Assembly: GCA_944320385.1 (NCBI GenBank)
Contig: CALUHH010000026.1
Coordinates: 1-33,520 of the forward strand
Source: an uncultured Atopobiaceae bacterium
GTDB taxonomy: Bacteria > Actinomycetota > Coriobacteriia > Coriobacteriales > Atopobiaceae
Length of the DNA stretch: 33,520 nt
Reading direction: 5' to 3'
Each line of letters starts with the position of its first letter. The first letter of the stretch is position 1. The notes under the pieces are model-generated. The model was given only the letters and a program-made list of their open reading frames with translations. It searched no databases and was not told the DNA's origin. Made by a program: the position numbers and the translations under genes. Below are positions 25,487 to 33,520 of this stretch, one piece after another.

Positions 25487-27583
25487 TTACTTCTTCTTTG
25501 AGAGCGCGCCGATGTCCGCAACACCCACGAAGACTTCAACAAAGCGGTTGAGCAGGCGCAGGCGGTTCTCCCTTACCGCAGTATCCTCGTCCATGACAAG
25601 AACGTCTTCGAAGAATCGGTCGATGGGCGCCTTCAGTTCGGCAAGTGCGGCGAGGGCGCCGGCGTAGTCGTCGCGATCGAGTGCCCCGCTGACGCGAACC
25701 GACCCCTGCTCACAGGCGTCATAGAGGCTCTTCTCGGCAGGTCCGAGAAGAGCGGCGTCGACCGCGGAGCCGAGCTTGGCGTCGCCCAGGTGAGCGGCGC
25801 GCGCATAGGCGGTCGCGAGGTCGTCGAAGAGCTCGGGGCTCTGGGTGCGCGCGTCCTCGAGCGCGTGGGCGCGGGCCATGAACTCGATCGGGTCGACCAC
25901 GCCCACGGCGGACACCGCCTCGATCGTGTCGGGGCGGATGCCCTCGTCGCGCGCGATGGCGACCAGACGGCCCTGGAAGAAGCGGATGACGGCCGTGGCA
26001 ACGGACTCGAGGTCGAAGTCGAGCCCCTGGGCGCGGTAGGCGCCGAGTGAGAGGCCGATCAGCTGGCGCAGGTCGCAGCCGGGCAGCGTCCGCAGCATCG
26101 CGATGACGCCGATGGCGGCGCGACGCACCGCGTAGGGGTCGGACGAGCCGGTGGGGGGCTCGTCGATCGCGAAGATGCCGCAGATGGTGTCGAGCTTGTC
26201 GGCGATGGCGACGCAGCGGCCGCAGCTGCCGGTAGGAAGCTCGTCTCCGGCGAAGCGCGGGCGGTAGTGCTCGCGGATGGCGGTGCAGACCTCCTCGGCC
26301 TCGCCTGCCGCCGCGGCGTAGTAGCCGCCCATGACGCCCTGCTGGTTGGTGAACTCGACGACCGCCTGGGAGACGAGGTCTGCCTTGGCGAGGTGCGCGG
26401 CGCGCGACGCGGCGGCGACGCTCCCCTCGCCCAGCCCGGCCTGCGTGGCTACGGCGGCCGCGAGGCCCTCCATGCGCTCGACCTTCTGGAGCATCGTGCC
26501 CAGGCGCTCCTGGAAGGTCACCGAGCCGAGGCGCTCGACGAACTCCTCCATCGGGCGCTTGAGGTCCTCGTCATAGAAGAACTTGGCGTCGTCGAGGCGC
26601 GCGCGGACCACGCGCTCGTTGCCGGAGACGACGGTCGCCGAGACGCGCGGGTCGGCGTTGGACACCACGACGAACTCGCGGGTGAGGGCGCCGCTCGCGT
26701 CGTACACGGGGAAGTAGCGCTGGTTGGAGAGCATGGACTCGCAGATGATCTCGTGAGGGACCGCCAGGAACTCCTCGTCGAAGGTGCCCACGACGACCGT
26801 GGGCCACTCGCAGAGGTTGACGACCTCGTCGAAGATGCGCTTGGGGGTGTCCACGTGCGCCCCGCCGCGCTCGGCCTCGATCTGGGCGATGCCGGCGCGG
26901 ATGGCCTCGGCGCGGCGCTCGGCGGAGAGCACGAAGGCGCGCTCGAGCGTGGCCTCGTAGTCGGCCGGCGAGGCGACGACGTGCTCGCCGGGCGCGAGGA
27001 CGCGGTGGCCGCGCGTGGTGTTGGACGAGGTGACGTCGGCGTAGGTCACGGGCACGACCTCGGAGCCGAGAAGGGCGCAGATCCAGCGGATCGGCCGCAC
27101 GAAGGTGGCGTGCTCGGAGCCCCAGCGCTGGCTGCGGTAGTTGGGCCACTGCAGGCCCCCGATGACGTCGGCGGAGATCTGCGAGAGCAGCGGGGCCGCC
27201 GGCATGGAGGGGATGCTGCGCTCGGCGAAGACGTACTCGGAGCCGTCGGCGTCGACGCGGCGCACGAGGTCGGCGGCATCGGCGCCGCACTTGCGCGCGA
27301 AGCCGAGGGCGGCCTTGGTGGGCGCGCCGGACTCGTCGAAGGCGATGGCCGCCTTGGGGCCGCGCTTGACCTCGTGGATCTCGTCGGTGGCGACGGCGAC
27401 GTCGGCGACGAGGGCCGCGAGGCGGCGCGGGGTGGAGATGACGCGAACCGCGCCGTGCGCGAGGCCGGCGGCGTCGAGGCCCTTGGCCACGAGGCCGCCG
27501 AGCTGCTGGGCGGCGTTCATGAGCGGCGCGGAGGGCATCTCCTCGCAGCCGATCTCGAGCAGGAAGTCACGGGTCTCTGCCAT
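25487..27583 (-). CDS. glyS: glycine--tRNA ligase beta subunit
   Basis: GlyS is the tRNA-binding subunit of the alpha2beta2 glycyl-tRNA synthetase. The 698-residue protein opens with FLLEIGCEEMPSAPL. It contains STPRRLAALVADV, KRGPKAAIAFDESG, an RWGSEHATFVRPIRW segment, VPHEIICESMLSNQRYFP, NGERVVRARLDDAKFF-like sequence (here GNERVVRARLDDAKFFYDED) and YGVMGGYYA-type sequence. It ends with the DALR-like anticodon-binding domain. Length is normal. The ATG directly follows the glyQ stop with no gap. The stop TAA is 52 bp before the PPDK-regulator-like gene, with no terminator seen between them. Confidence 0.97.
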   Translation of the reverse strand: MAETRDFLLEIGCEEMPSAPLMNAAQQLGGLVAKGLDAAGLAHGAVRVISTPRRLAALVADVAVATDEIHEVKRGPKAAIAFDESGAPTKAALGFARKCGADAADLVRRVDADGSEYVFAERSIPSMPAAPLLSQISADVIGGLQWPNYRSQRWGSEHATFVRPIRWICALLGSEVVPVTYADVTSSNTTRGHRVLAPGEHVVASPADYEATLERAFVLSAERRAEAIRAGIAQIEAERGGAHVDTPKRIFDEVVNLCEWPTVVVGTFDEEFLAVPHEIICESMLSNQRYFPVYDASGALTREFVVVSNADPRVSATVVSGNERVVRARLDDAKFFYDEDLKRPMEEFVERLGSVTFQERLGTMLQKVERMEGLAAAVATQAGLGEGSVAAASRAAHLAKADLVSQAVVEFTNQQGVMGGYYAAAAGEAEEVCTAIREHYRPRFAGDELPTGSCGRCVAIADKLDTICGIFAIDEPPTGSSDPYAVRRAAIGVIAMLRTLPGCDLRQLIGLSLGAYRAQGLDFDLESVATAVIRFFQGRLVAIARDEGIRPDTIEAVSAVGVVDPIEFMARAHALEDARTQSPELFDDLATAYARAAHLGDAKLGSAVDAALLGPAEKSLYDACEQGSVRVSGALDRDDYAGALAALAELKAPIDRFFEDVLVMDEDTAVRENRLRLLNRFVEVFVGVADIGALSKKK

Positions 27584-28504
27584 CTAGGCCACCTCCCCCT
27601 TCTTGGCGTCGTCCTTCTCGTCCTTCTCTCCGCCGGCCACCTCGGCGAGGTAGCTCTCGCAGCAGAGCTTGGCGATGGTGCGGACGCGCAGGATGTAGTT
27701 GGCGCGCTCGGTCGCGGAGATGGCCCCGCGGGCGTCGAGCAGGTTGAACGCGTGGGAGCACTTCATGACGCAGTCATACGCCGGCAGCGGAAGCTTGCGC
27801 TCGAGGCAGGCGTGGCACTCGCGCTCGTAGTCGTCGAACTTCTGGCGCATCATCTCGACGTCGGCGACCTCGAAGTTGTAGGTCGAGAACTCGCGCTCGT
27901 TCTCCTGGAACACGTCGCCGTAGGTCATCGGCGTGCCGTCGGGCAGGTAGGACCAGATGACGTCGTAGACCGAGTCGACGCCCTGCGCGTACATGGCGAT
28001 GCGCTCGAGGCCGTAGGTGATCTCGACGGGGACCGGGTCGACCTCGATGCCGCCGACCTGCTGGAAGTAGGTGTACTGGGTGACCTCCATGCCGTCCATC
28101 CAGACCTCCCAGCCGAGCCCCCAGGCGCCGAGGGTGGGGCTCTCCCAGTCGTCCTCGACGAAGCGGACGTCGTGCTCGGCGGGGTCGAGGCCGATGGCGG
28201 CGAGCGAGCCGAGGTAGAGGTCCTGGGAGTCCGCGGGGCACGGCTTGAGGATCACCTGGAACTGGTAGTAGTGCTGCATGCGGTTGGGGTTCTCGCCGTA
28301 GCGGCCGTCGGCGGGGCGGCGGCAGGGCTGCGGGTAGCAGGTGCGCCAGGGCTTGGGGCCCAGGGAGCGCAGGGTCGTGGCGGTGTGGAACGTGCCGGCG
28401 CCGACCTCGGAGTCATAGGGCTGCATGACCGTGCAGCCCTGCGACGCCCAGTAGCGCTCGAGCGCGAGGATCATGTCCTGGAACGTTAGAGCGTTTTCCC
28501 TCAT
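27584..28504 (-). CDS. glyQ: glycine--tRNA ligase alpha subunit
   Basis: GlyQ is the catalytic subunit that makes glycyl-adenylate. The 306-residue class II protein has [68 protein letters not shown] and [19 protein letters not shown]. Later it shows [14 protein letters not shown] and [12 protein letters not shown]. The last 15 or so residues are a Lys/Asp/Glu-rich tail that is not part of the core fold. It begins 32 bp after lepB and abuts glyS, so it may be transcribed from rpsP onward. Confidence 0.98.
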   Translation of the reverse strand: MRENALTFQDMILALERYWASQGCTVMQPYDSEVGAGTFHTATTLRSLGPKPWRTCYPQPCRRPADGRYGENPNRMQHYYQFQVILKPCPADSQDLYLGSLAAIGLDPAEHDVRFVEDDWESPTLGAWGLGWEVWMDGMEVTQYTYFQQVGGIEVDPVPVEITYGLERIAMYAQGVDSVYDVIWSYLPDGTPMTYGDVFQENEREFSTYNFEVADVEMMRQKFDDYERECHACLERKLPLPAYDCVMKCSHAFNLLDARGAISATERANYILRVRTIAKLCCESYLAEVAGGEKDEKDDAKKGEVA

Positions 28505-28536
28505 GTCCGTACTTCTCCTTCGTTTGCTGAAGGCGC

Positions 28537-29106
28537 CTAGAGCGCCCCGATGCGGTCGAGGGGCCAGTAGATGAACAGCGCCCTCGATGTTACGTCATCC
28601 ACGCTCACGGCGCCAAAGTAGCGCGAGTCCTTGGAGTCGGTCCTGTTGTCCCCCATCACCCACACGTACCCCTCGGGGACCTCGTAGGGATACGTTATGC
28701 CGGCAGATCCCGCGAGGTCGGAGAGCGAGTAGGACGGCTTGCCCTCGGTATAGGGCTCGTCGAGCCTCTCTCCGTCGACGTAGACGGCCCCGTCGACGAG
28801 GTCGACCGTCTGGCCGCCCACGGCGATGACGCGCTTTATGAGGGTCTCGCCGTCGAGCGGGCTGTCAAAGGTCACGATGTCGCCGGCCTCGGGCTCGTCA
28901 AAGTAGAGCGAGACCTTCTCGCCGAGAAGCGTGTCCCCCTCGACGATGGTGTCGCGCATCGAGCCGGTCGGCACGACGTAGGGGGTGGCGACGAAGGTCT
29001 TGACGAGAAGGCCAGCGACAAAGGCGACGGCGAGCCAGACGACAAACCACCCCCAGCCGCCGCGCTCGCGGGCCCCCTCGTCCTTCTCGCTAAGATGCTG
29101 GGCCAT
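28537..29106 (-). CDS. lepB: signal peptidase I
   Basis: This membrane-bound Ser/Lys protease removes signal peptides from secreted proteins. The 189-residue protein has a hydrophilic start, one transmembrane helix (about residues 19-39), then PTGSMRDTI with nucleophile Ser49. The general base is Lys91 in [13 protein letters not shown]. The box E sequence is [19 protein letters not shown]. The layout is that of the single-anchor Gram-positive SipS type. It overlaps the end of trmD by 17 bases, so it is co-transcribed with the rpsP operon. Confidence 0.97.
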   Translation of the reverse strand: MAQHLSEKDEGARERGGWGWFVVWLAVAFVAGLLVKTFVATPYVVPTGSMRDTIVEGDTLLGEKVSLYFDEPEAGDIVTFDSPLDGETLIKRVIAVGGQTVDLVDGAVYVDGERLDEPYTEGKPSYSLSDLAGSAGITYPYEVPEGYVWVMGDNRTDSKDSRYFGAVSVDDVTSRALFIYWPLDRIGAL

Positions 29107-29857
29107 CGGGGCGCTCCTCTCCCCTCCGGGCGCGGAGGGCGATCTTTTGAGCGCGGGCGCGCTCCTCGTCGGTCAGGTCGGCCGTGTCAATGAGGTCGGG
29201 TCGCCACAGGGCGGTGCGCTCGATCGCGCTCTGCCGTCGCCAGGCCGCGACGCGGGCGTGGTCGCCCGAGAGCAGGACCTCGGGGACGTCCATGCCGCGG
29301 TAGCTGGCGGGTCGCGTGTACTGGGCGTACTCGAGCAGCCCCGCGGGCGAGAAGGACTCGTCGACGGCGCTCATCTCGTCGCCGAGGGCTCCGGGCAGAA
29401 GGCGGCAGACCGCGTCGATCACCACGAGGGCGGCGAGCTCGCCTCCGGTGAGCACGTAGTCGCCGAGGGAGAGCACCTCGTCCGCGAGCGCGTAGGCGCG
29501 CTCGTCCATGCCCTCGTAGCGCCCGCACACAAAAAGCAGGCGCTCCTCGCGGCTGAGACGCTCGGCGACGCGCTGGTCGAAGCGCCTTCCGCAGGGCGAG
29601 AAGAACACGACGTGCGGGCGCGTTCCCCGCGCGGAGAGGTCGTCGACGGCCTCGAAGAGGGGCTCGGGCTTCATGAGCATGCCCTGGCCCCCGCCAAAGG
29701 GAGCGTCGTCAACGGTGCGGTGGCGGTCGTGGGTCCAGTCGCGCAGGTCGTGAGCGACAAAGTCGAACACGCCGGCGCGCCGCGCGCGCCCGAGGACCGA
29801 CACGCCGAGATAGGGCTCGAAGACCTCGGGGAAGACCGAGAGCGTCTCGCAGATCAT
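29090..29857 (-). CDS. trmD: tRNA (guanine-N1-)-methyltransferase
   Basis: TrmD methylates G37 next to the anticodon, using SAM, to prevent +1 frameshifting. The 255-residue SPOUT protein has LSVFPEVFEPYLGVSVLGRA, DDAPFGGGQGMLMKPEPLFEA split, FFSPCGRRFDQRVAERLS and CGRYEGMDERA. The trefoil-knot segment is LSLGDYVLTGGELAALVVID. VLLSGDHARVAAWRR follows in the C-terminal domain. Start overlaps the rimM stop (ATGA), and the 3' end overlaps lepB. Confidence 0.98.
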   Translation of the reverse strand: MICETLSVFPEVFEPYLGVSVLGRARRAGVFDFVAHDLRDWTHDRHRTVDDAPFGGGQGMLMKPEPLFEAVDDLSARGTRPHVVFFSPCGRRFDQRVAERLSREERLLFVCGRYEGMDERAYALADEVLSLGDYVLTGGELAALVVIDAVCRLLPGALGDEMSAVDESFSPAGLLEYAQYTRPASYRGMDVPEVLLSGDHARVAAWRRQSAIERTALWRPDLIDTADLTDEERARAQKIALRARRGEERPDGPAS

Positions 29858-30381
29858 CGCGCGCCCCCGTCCGGCTCGAGCCCCGCGGGCACGCGGACGA
29901 CGATGGGGCCCTGGTCGGGCACCTCGCCCACGACCTCTTCGACGACGGGCAGCAGGGTCTCCCCCGCGGGCCCGCGCACGACCCAGACGTCGTTGGCCGG
30001 GCCGCGCATGACCTCGGCTATCGCGCCGAGCTCGCCGAGCCTCCCGTCGACGACCTCACGGCCGATAAGGGCGCGCGGGTCGTGGAGCTCGAGGTCGGCG
30101 GGGAGGTCGTCGCGGCGCGCGAGCAGGAACTTGCCCACCAGCGCCTCGGCGGACGCGATGTCGCCCACGCCGGAGAGCGCGACGAGCTGGCCGCCGCGGT
30201 CGTCGGTGCCGCACGACGTCACGACGTGCCAGCGCGAGCCCGCGAGCTCGGGCGGCACCACGGCGACCTCGAGCCCCTCGCGCACAAGTGAGGGAAGGCC
30301 GTGCACGGAAACCGTCACGACCTCCCCTCTTCTCCCGTGGGCCTTGGCCACGCGGGCTATGGTTCTGTAGCGCTCTCGCAT
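29854..30381 (-). CDS. rimM: 16S rRNA processing protein RimM
   Basis: RimM assists maturation of the 30S head, binding S19. The 175-residue protein has the N-terminal beta-barrel start RTIARVAKAHGRRGEVVTV and the C-terminal PRC-barrel-like domain (LIGREVVDGRLGELGAIAEV, then DVWVVRGPAGETLLPVV). Position between khpA and trmD is the classic one. It starts 4 bp after khpA and overlaps trmD by ATGA. Confidence 0.95.
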   Translation of the reverse strand: MRERYRTIARVAKAHGRRGEVVTVSVHGLPSLVREGLEVAVVPPELAGSRWHVVTSCGTDDRGGQLVALSGVGDIASAEALVGKFLLARRDDLPADLELHDPRALIGREVVDGRLGELGAIAEVMRGPANDVWVVRGPAGETLLPVVEEVVGEVPDQGPIVVRVPAGLEPDGGAR

Positions 30382-30385
30382 CTGC

Positions 30386-30676
30386 CTAGCCTACGACCTC
30401 GACCTCGACCGCCGTTCCGACGCGCTGCCCGAGCGCGCGGGCCAGCGTCCTTATCGCCTTGATCGTGCGGCCCTTGCGGCCGATGACGCGCCCGGCGTCC
30501 TCCTCGGAGCAGCTGACCTCGATGAGCGAGGAGCCCTCGCTGTCGGTCACGTCAAGGGAGACGGCGTCCTCGTCATCGACGAGCCCGCAGACGATGTACT
30601 CGACAAGGTCCGCGACGCGGTCCGAGGGGAGCTCGGTCTCCTCGGGTGCGACGAGCGTGGCCTCCGCGGCGTCCAT
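30386..30676 (-). CDS. khpA: KH-domain RNA-binding protein (KhpA/YlqC family)
   Basis: This small RNA-binding protein often pairs with KhpB/Jag in Gram-positives and affects cell elongation and sRNA biology. At 96 residues it is slightly longer than the usual 75-80, with an N-terminal extension of about 18 residues (EATLVAPEETELPSD). It has VEYIVCGLVDDEDAVSLDV and the KH GXXG loop in DAGRVIGRKGRTIKAIRTLA. It sits between rpsP and rimM, its normal place, with 5- and 4-bp gaps. Confidence 0.95.
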   Translation of the reverse strand: MDAAEATLVAPEETELPSDRVADLVEYIVCGLVDDEDAVSLDVTDSEGSSLIEVSCSEEDAGRVIGRKGRTIKAIRTLARALGQRVGTAVEVEVVG

Positions 30677-30681
30677 GACGC

Positions 30682-31029
30682 CTACTCGGCGTCGGCCTCA
30701 GCCTCGGCCTCGGCGGCCTCAGCGGCAGCAGCGGCGGCCTTGGCAGCGGCCTTCTTCGAGATCTTGGCCTTCTTCTCGACGGCAGGCTGGCCGTTGCGGG
30801 CAACGTCGATGAGGTGGGCGACGGCGTTGGTGGGCTGGGCGCCCTTGGAGATCCACTCGTCGACCTTCTCGAGGTTGATGTCGATGGTCTTGGGGTTGGT
30901 CAGCGGGTTGTAGCGACCAACGAGCTCGATGTAGCGGCCGTCGCGGGGCATGCGGCCGTCGGCGACGACGACGCGGTAGTACGGGCGCTTCTTGGCACCG
31001 TGACGGGCCAGGCGAATCTTAACTGCCAA
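30682..31029 (-). CDS. rpsP: 30S ribosomal protein S16
   Basis: S16 is an early assembly protein of the 30S body. Starting at TTG (31027-31029; AAGGAG about 7 bases upstream) it has 115 residues. The core is [37 protein letters not shown] and [18 protein letters not shown]. The final 25 residues are an Ala/Glu repeat-like tail after KISKK, longer than in compact S16 proteins but common in Actinobacteria. It is the first gene of the rpsP-khpA-rimM-trmD-lepB operon. A longer frame to 31152 covers the promoter and is not credible. Confidence 0.97.
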   Translation of the reverse strand: MAVKIRLARHGAKKRPYYRVVVADGRMPRDGRYIELVGRYNPLTNPKTIDINLEKVDEWISKGAQPTNAVAHLIDVARNGQPAVEKKAKISKKAAAKAAAAAAEAAEAEAEADAE

Positions 31030-31047
31030 TGAAAACTCCTTCGTTCG

Positions 31048-31083
31048 TGCGGTGCGCGGGGTTGATGGGTTGGCCGCACCGCA
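31048..31083 (-). promoter_or_regulatory. 5' leader hairpin of rpsP
   Basis: A perfect 9-bp stem (TGCGGTGCG/CGCACCGCA, 31048-31056 with 31075-31083) with an 18-base loop lies between the rpsP promoter and ribosome-binding site. It may be an autoregulatory or stabilising leader; no named family is recognised. Confidence 0.5.
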
Positions 31084-31102
31084 GGCCACAAACCGACTTA
31101 TC

Positions 31103-31130
31103 ATCATACGACTCTTGGAACAGGCCGCAA
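31103..31130 (-). promoter_or_regulatory. candidate promoter of the rpsP operon
   Basis: On the minus strand TTGCGG (31125-31130) and TATGAT (31103-31108) are 16 bases apart, about 75 bases upstream of the rpsP start. The region is AT-richer than its surroundings. Confidence 0.55.
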
Positions 31131-31179
31131 GGTGCAGTTTTTGTGAAAGCACCTTGTCAGTTAGCTGAGGGCCCCCTCG

Positions 31180-31211
31180 TTCAGCAGAAATTCAGCGTCG
31201 CTGGGTAGGAT
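31180..31211 (+). promoter_or_regulatory. candidate promoter and PhoB-type direct repeats for the two-component operon
   Basis: TTCAGCA and TTCAGCG (31180-31186 and 31191-31197) are 7-base direct repeats separated by 4 bases, the spacing used by OmpR/PhoB-family regulators. They overlap the place of the -35 box of a promoter whose -10 would be TAGGAT (31206-31211). The lack of a good -35 fits an activator-dependent promoter, so autoregulation by the downstream response regulator is plausible. Confidence 0.5.
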
Positions 31212-31267
31212 AGCAGCGTCACGGCGGCCGTGGGGCCGCAAGCGAACACTGCCAAGGGGGTCAACCC

Positions 31268-31942
<675 letters not shown>

Positions 31943-31954
31943 CGAGGCCCAGAG

Positions 31955-33250
31955 ATGCTCAAGCGCCTCCGCCGCAAGTTCATCGCCATCACCATGCTGC
32001 TCGTCGGTCTCGTGCTGGCGGCCGTCCTGGGGTCGTCGCTCTTCTCGAGCGCGCTCACGCAGCGCGGCATCGTGACGGAGATCTTGGAGCGGGCGCTCTC
32101 CAACGGGGTGGTGGCGGCGACGATCGGCGACACGACGGGCGAGCAGAGCGCCGAGCTCATGCTCGCCGTGGTCGTCGACGTGACGGCTGACGGCACCATC
32201 ATCGACCGAACGAGCTTCGTCGCCAACGTCCCCGAGCAGACGCTCGTGGACGTCGTGCGCCAGGCGCTCTCGAGCCGCGCCGACTCGGGGCGCGCCGACG
32301 GCTACGCCATCGCCTGGATGAAGACGGAGACCACGTGGGGCTGGCGCGTCGCGCTCGTCGACACCTACCTGCGCGGCGCCACCCTGCGCGCGCAGGCGCT
32401 GAGCAGCCTCATGCTCTTCTCGATCTCCATGGGCGCGATCTTTGTGATCGCCTACGTGCTCTCGGGCTGGGCGCTGCGCCCGGTTCAGGCCGCCTGGGAG
32501 CAGCAGCGGCGCTTCGTGTCCGACGCCTCGCACGAGCTCAAGACGCCGCTGGCCGTGATCTTGGCCAACACGCAGATCCTGGAGTCCGACGAGGGCCTCC
32601 CGCAGGACGCGCGTCGCTGGGTGGCGAGCACCTCGGACGAGGCGACGCACATGAAGGAGCTCGTCGACGACCTCCTCACGCTCGCCCGCGCCGACGAGCA
32701 GGAGGCCACGGGGCAGCGCGACGCGTCGAGCCTCGCGAGCGTGGACCTCACGTCGCTGACGTCGGGCTGTGCGCTCGAGTTCGACGCCGTCGCCTTTGAG
32801 CGCGGCTGCTCGATCGCGTGCGAACTCGCTGACGGCGTGACCGTCGCCGCGGACCCGGAGCGGCTGCGGCGCGTGGTGCGCACGCTGCTCGACAACGCGA
32901 CGAAGTACGCCCAGGAGGGCACGGAGGTCCGCGTCCTTCTCGCCCGCGACGGTCGGCGGGCGCGGCTCGCGGTGACCAACCGGGGAGAGGTCATAGCCCC
33001 CGAGGCCCTGGCGCACCTCTTCGACCGGTTCTACCGCACCGACGACGCCCGAGAGCGGCAGGCGACCGGCGGCTTTGGCCTGGGCCTCGCCATAGCCAAG
33101 AGCCTCGTCGAGGCCATGGGCGGCACGATCGGCGCAACCTCAGGCGCCGCCGAGGGGACCACGTTCACGGTGACGCTGCCCCTCTCGACGCGACCGCCCG
33201 AGCCGCCCCGCGCGCTCCCGCGCGGCGATGGGGACGCCGCGGGCGCTTAG
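31955..33250 (+). CDS. sensor histidine kinase
   Basis: This 431-residue membrane kinase pairs with the response regulator 12 bp upstream. Transmembrane helices lie near residues 9-31 and 150-172, around an extracytoplasmic sensor region of about 115 residues with no recognised fold. No clear HAMP domain is seen; only about 12 residues join helix 2 to the dimerization domain. The HisKA box is FVSDASHELKTPL with His193. The ATPase domain has the N box DNATKY (313-318), FDRFYRTDD, and the G box GGFGLGLAIAK. The C-terminal tail is Pro/Arg-rich. The signal is unknown. Confidence 0.95.
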   Translation: MLKRLRRKFIAITMLLVGLVLAAVLGSSLFSSALTQRGIVTEILERALSNGVVAATIGDTTGEQSAELMLAVVVDVTADGTIIDRTSFVANVPEQTLVDVVRQALSSRADSGRADGYAIAWMKTETTWGWRVALVDTYLRGATLRAQALSSLMLFSISMGAIFVIAYVLSGWALRPVQAAWEQQRRFVSDASHELKTPLAVILANTQILESDEGLPQDARRWVASTSDEATHMKELVDDLLTLARADEQEATGQRDASSLASVDLTSLTSGCALEFDAVAFERGCSIACELADGVTVAADPERLRRVVRTLLDNATKYAQEGTEVRVLLARDGRRARLAVTNRGEVIAPEALAHLFDRFYRTDDARERQATGGFGLGLAIAKSLVEAMGGTIGATSGAAEGTTFTVTLPLSTRPPEPPRALPRGDGDAAGA

Positions 33251-33251
33251 G

Positions 33252-33390
33252 TCGTGCGCCTGCTTAACAATCTCGCCTCATCCGGGCATTCCTCGAGCGC
33301 GTGCTTAGAAAGGACGGCGTGTTCGCGGCGGGGTCGTTCGCGTGCTTAGCTTTTGGCCCTCGTTCGGCGAGCAGAGCCTGTCATGCTTAG
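33252..33390. repeat. four-copy motif array with exact 41-bp period
   Basis: TCGTGCGCCTGCTTAA (33252), TCGAGCGCGTGCTTAG (33293), TCGTTCGCGTGCTTAG (33334) and a degenerate fourth copy ending ATGCTTAG (33375-33390) are each 41 bp apart. A weaker second block, CCTCGTYCGG, sits at the same offset after the TGCTTA in three of the four units. The intervening bases differ. The array starts 2 bp after the histidine kinase stop. The rest of the gap to the window edge holds only the terminator at 33481-33509. The function is unknown. Confidence 0.7.
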
Positions 33391-33480
33391 AATGTCGGCC
33401 TCGTCCGGGGCGGTGCCGAGAAGAGCCGTCGGACGGGGCGGATTCCTTGATATGTAATTCCCGTTGTCAATAGTCATGGG

Positions 33481-33509
33481 AAAATCCCGGGCGGGCGTCC
33501 CCGCCCGGG
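33481..33509 (-). terminator. terminator of a minus-strand gene beyond the right edge
   Basis: A perfect 10-bp stem (CCCGGGCGGG/CCCGCCCGGG) with a 4-base loop is followed on the minus strand by ATTTTCCC. This fits the end of a leftward gene lying outside the window. Confidence 0.7.
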
Positions 33510-33520
33510 GTCTCCCCCTG

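Noticed and set aside
33319..33390. Possible 23-codon GTG-start small ORF with an AAAGGA upstream
   Set aside because: It lies within the 41-bp array, its sequence is explained by the repeat, and nothing supports translation.
33252..33390. CRISPR array
   Set aside because: Regular spacing is present, but the repeat is only about 16 bases and degenerate, with four units and no cas genes.

Overview
This 33.5 kb, very GC-rich window looks like chromosomal housekeeping DNA from a high-GC member of the Coriobacteriia (Atopobiaceae/Olsenella- or Collinsella-like). The assignment is inference from gene content, codon bias, a bacterial-type ProS with an editing insertion, MEP-pathway genes, a separate-subunit GlyQ/GlyS and PPDK. 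No rRNA, tRNA, CRISPR array, transposase or phage gene was seen. Nearly every gene lies on the minus strand; only the two-component pair at the right end is on the plus strand.

Read in the direction of transcription (right to left): (i) rpsP-khpA-rimM-trmD-lepB, followed at 32 bp by glyQ-glyS, covers ribosome and tRNA maturation, signal peptidase and glycyl-tRNA synthetase. (ii) A small protein matching only the N-terminal half of the PPDK regulatory protein family is followed by its own terminator, then ppdK. (iii) Next come dgt, a membrane-anchored DUF6273-like protein, and rplS with a near-consensus promoter. (iv) rnhB, yraN, comM, dprA, trmFO and xerC follow; this is the order of the Bacillus rnhB-dprA-trmFO-xerC block, with comM and dprA pointing to a DNA-uptake/recombination module. 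(v) rpsB-tsf has a strong promoter and a terminator. (vi) A tightly overlapping operon pyrH-frr-uppS-cdsA-dxr-rseP-ispG joins translation, isoprenoid synthesis (dxr, ispG, uppS), phospholipid synthesis (cdsA) and intramembrane proteolysis (rseP). (vii) proS follows, then an FMN-dependent alpha-hydroxy-acid oxidase whose 3' end is frameshifted at a run of seven Cs. On the plus strand at the right end are an OmpR-type response regulator and its histidine kinase.

The unexpected material is mostly intergenic. Two 159-bp composite repeat elements (113-271, 3464-3622) share one geometry and carry covarying hairpin arms. Two long hairpins (3241-3336, 20773-20876) share a conserved core but have unrelated, internally complementary arms. 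Four motif copies recur with an exact 41-bp period after the histidine kinase. A 31-bp GGGGACTGTCCCC-centred palindrome precedes dgt. The heptamer CTTCTCG/CGAGAAG is strongly over-represented in both coding and non-coding DNA. Among proteins, RseP has a roughly 110-residue insertion with a helix-turn-helix-like stretch, and the PPDK regulator homologue lacks its whole kinase half.
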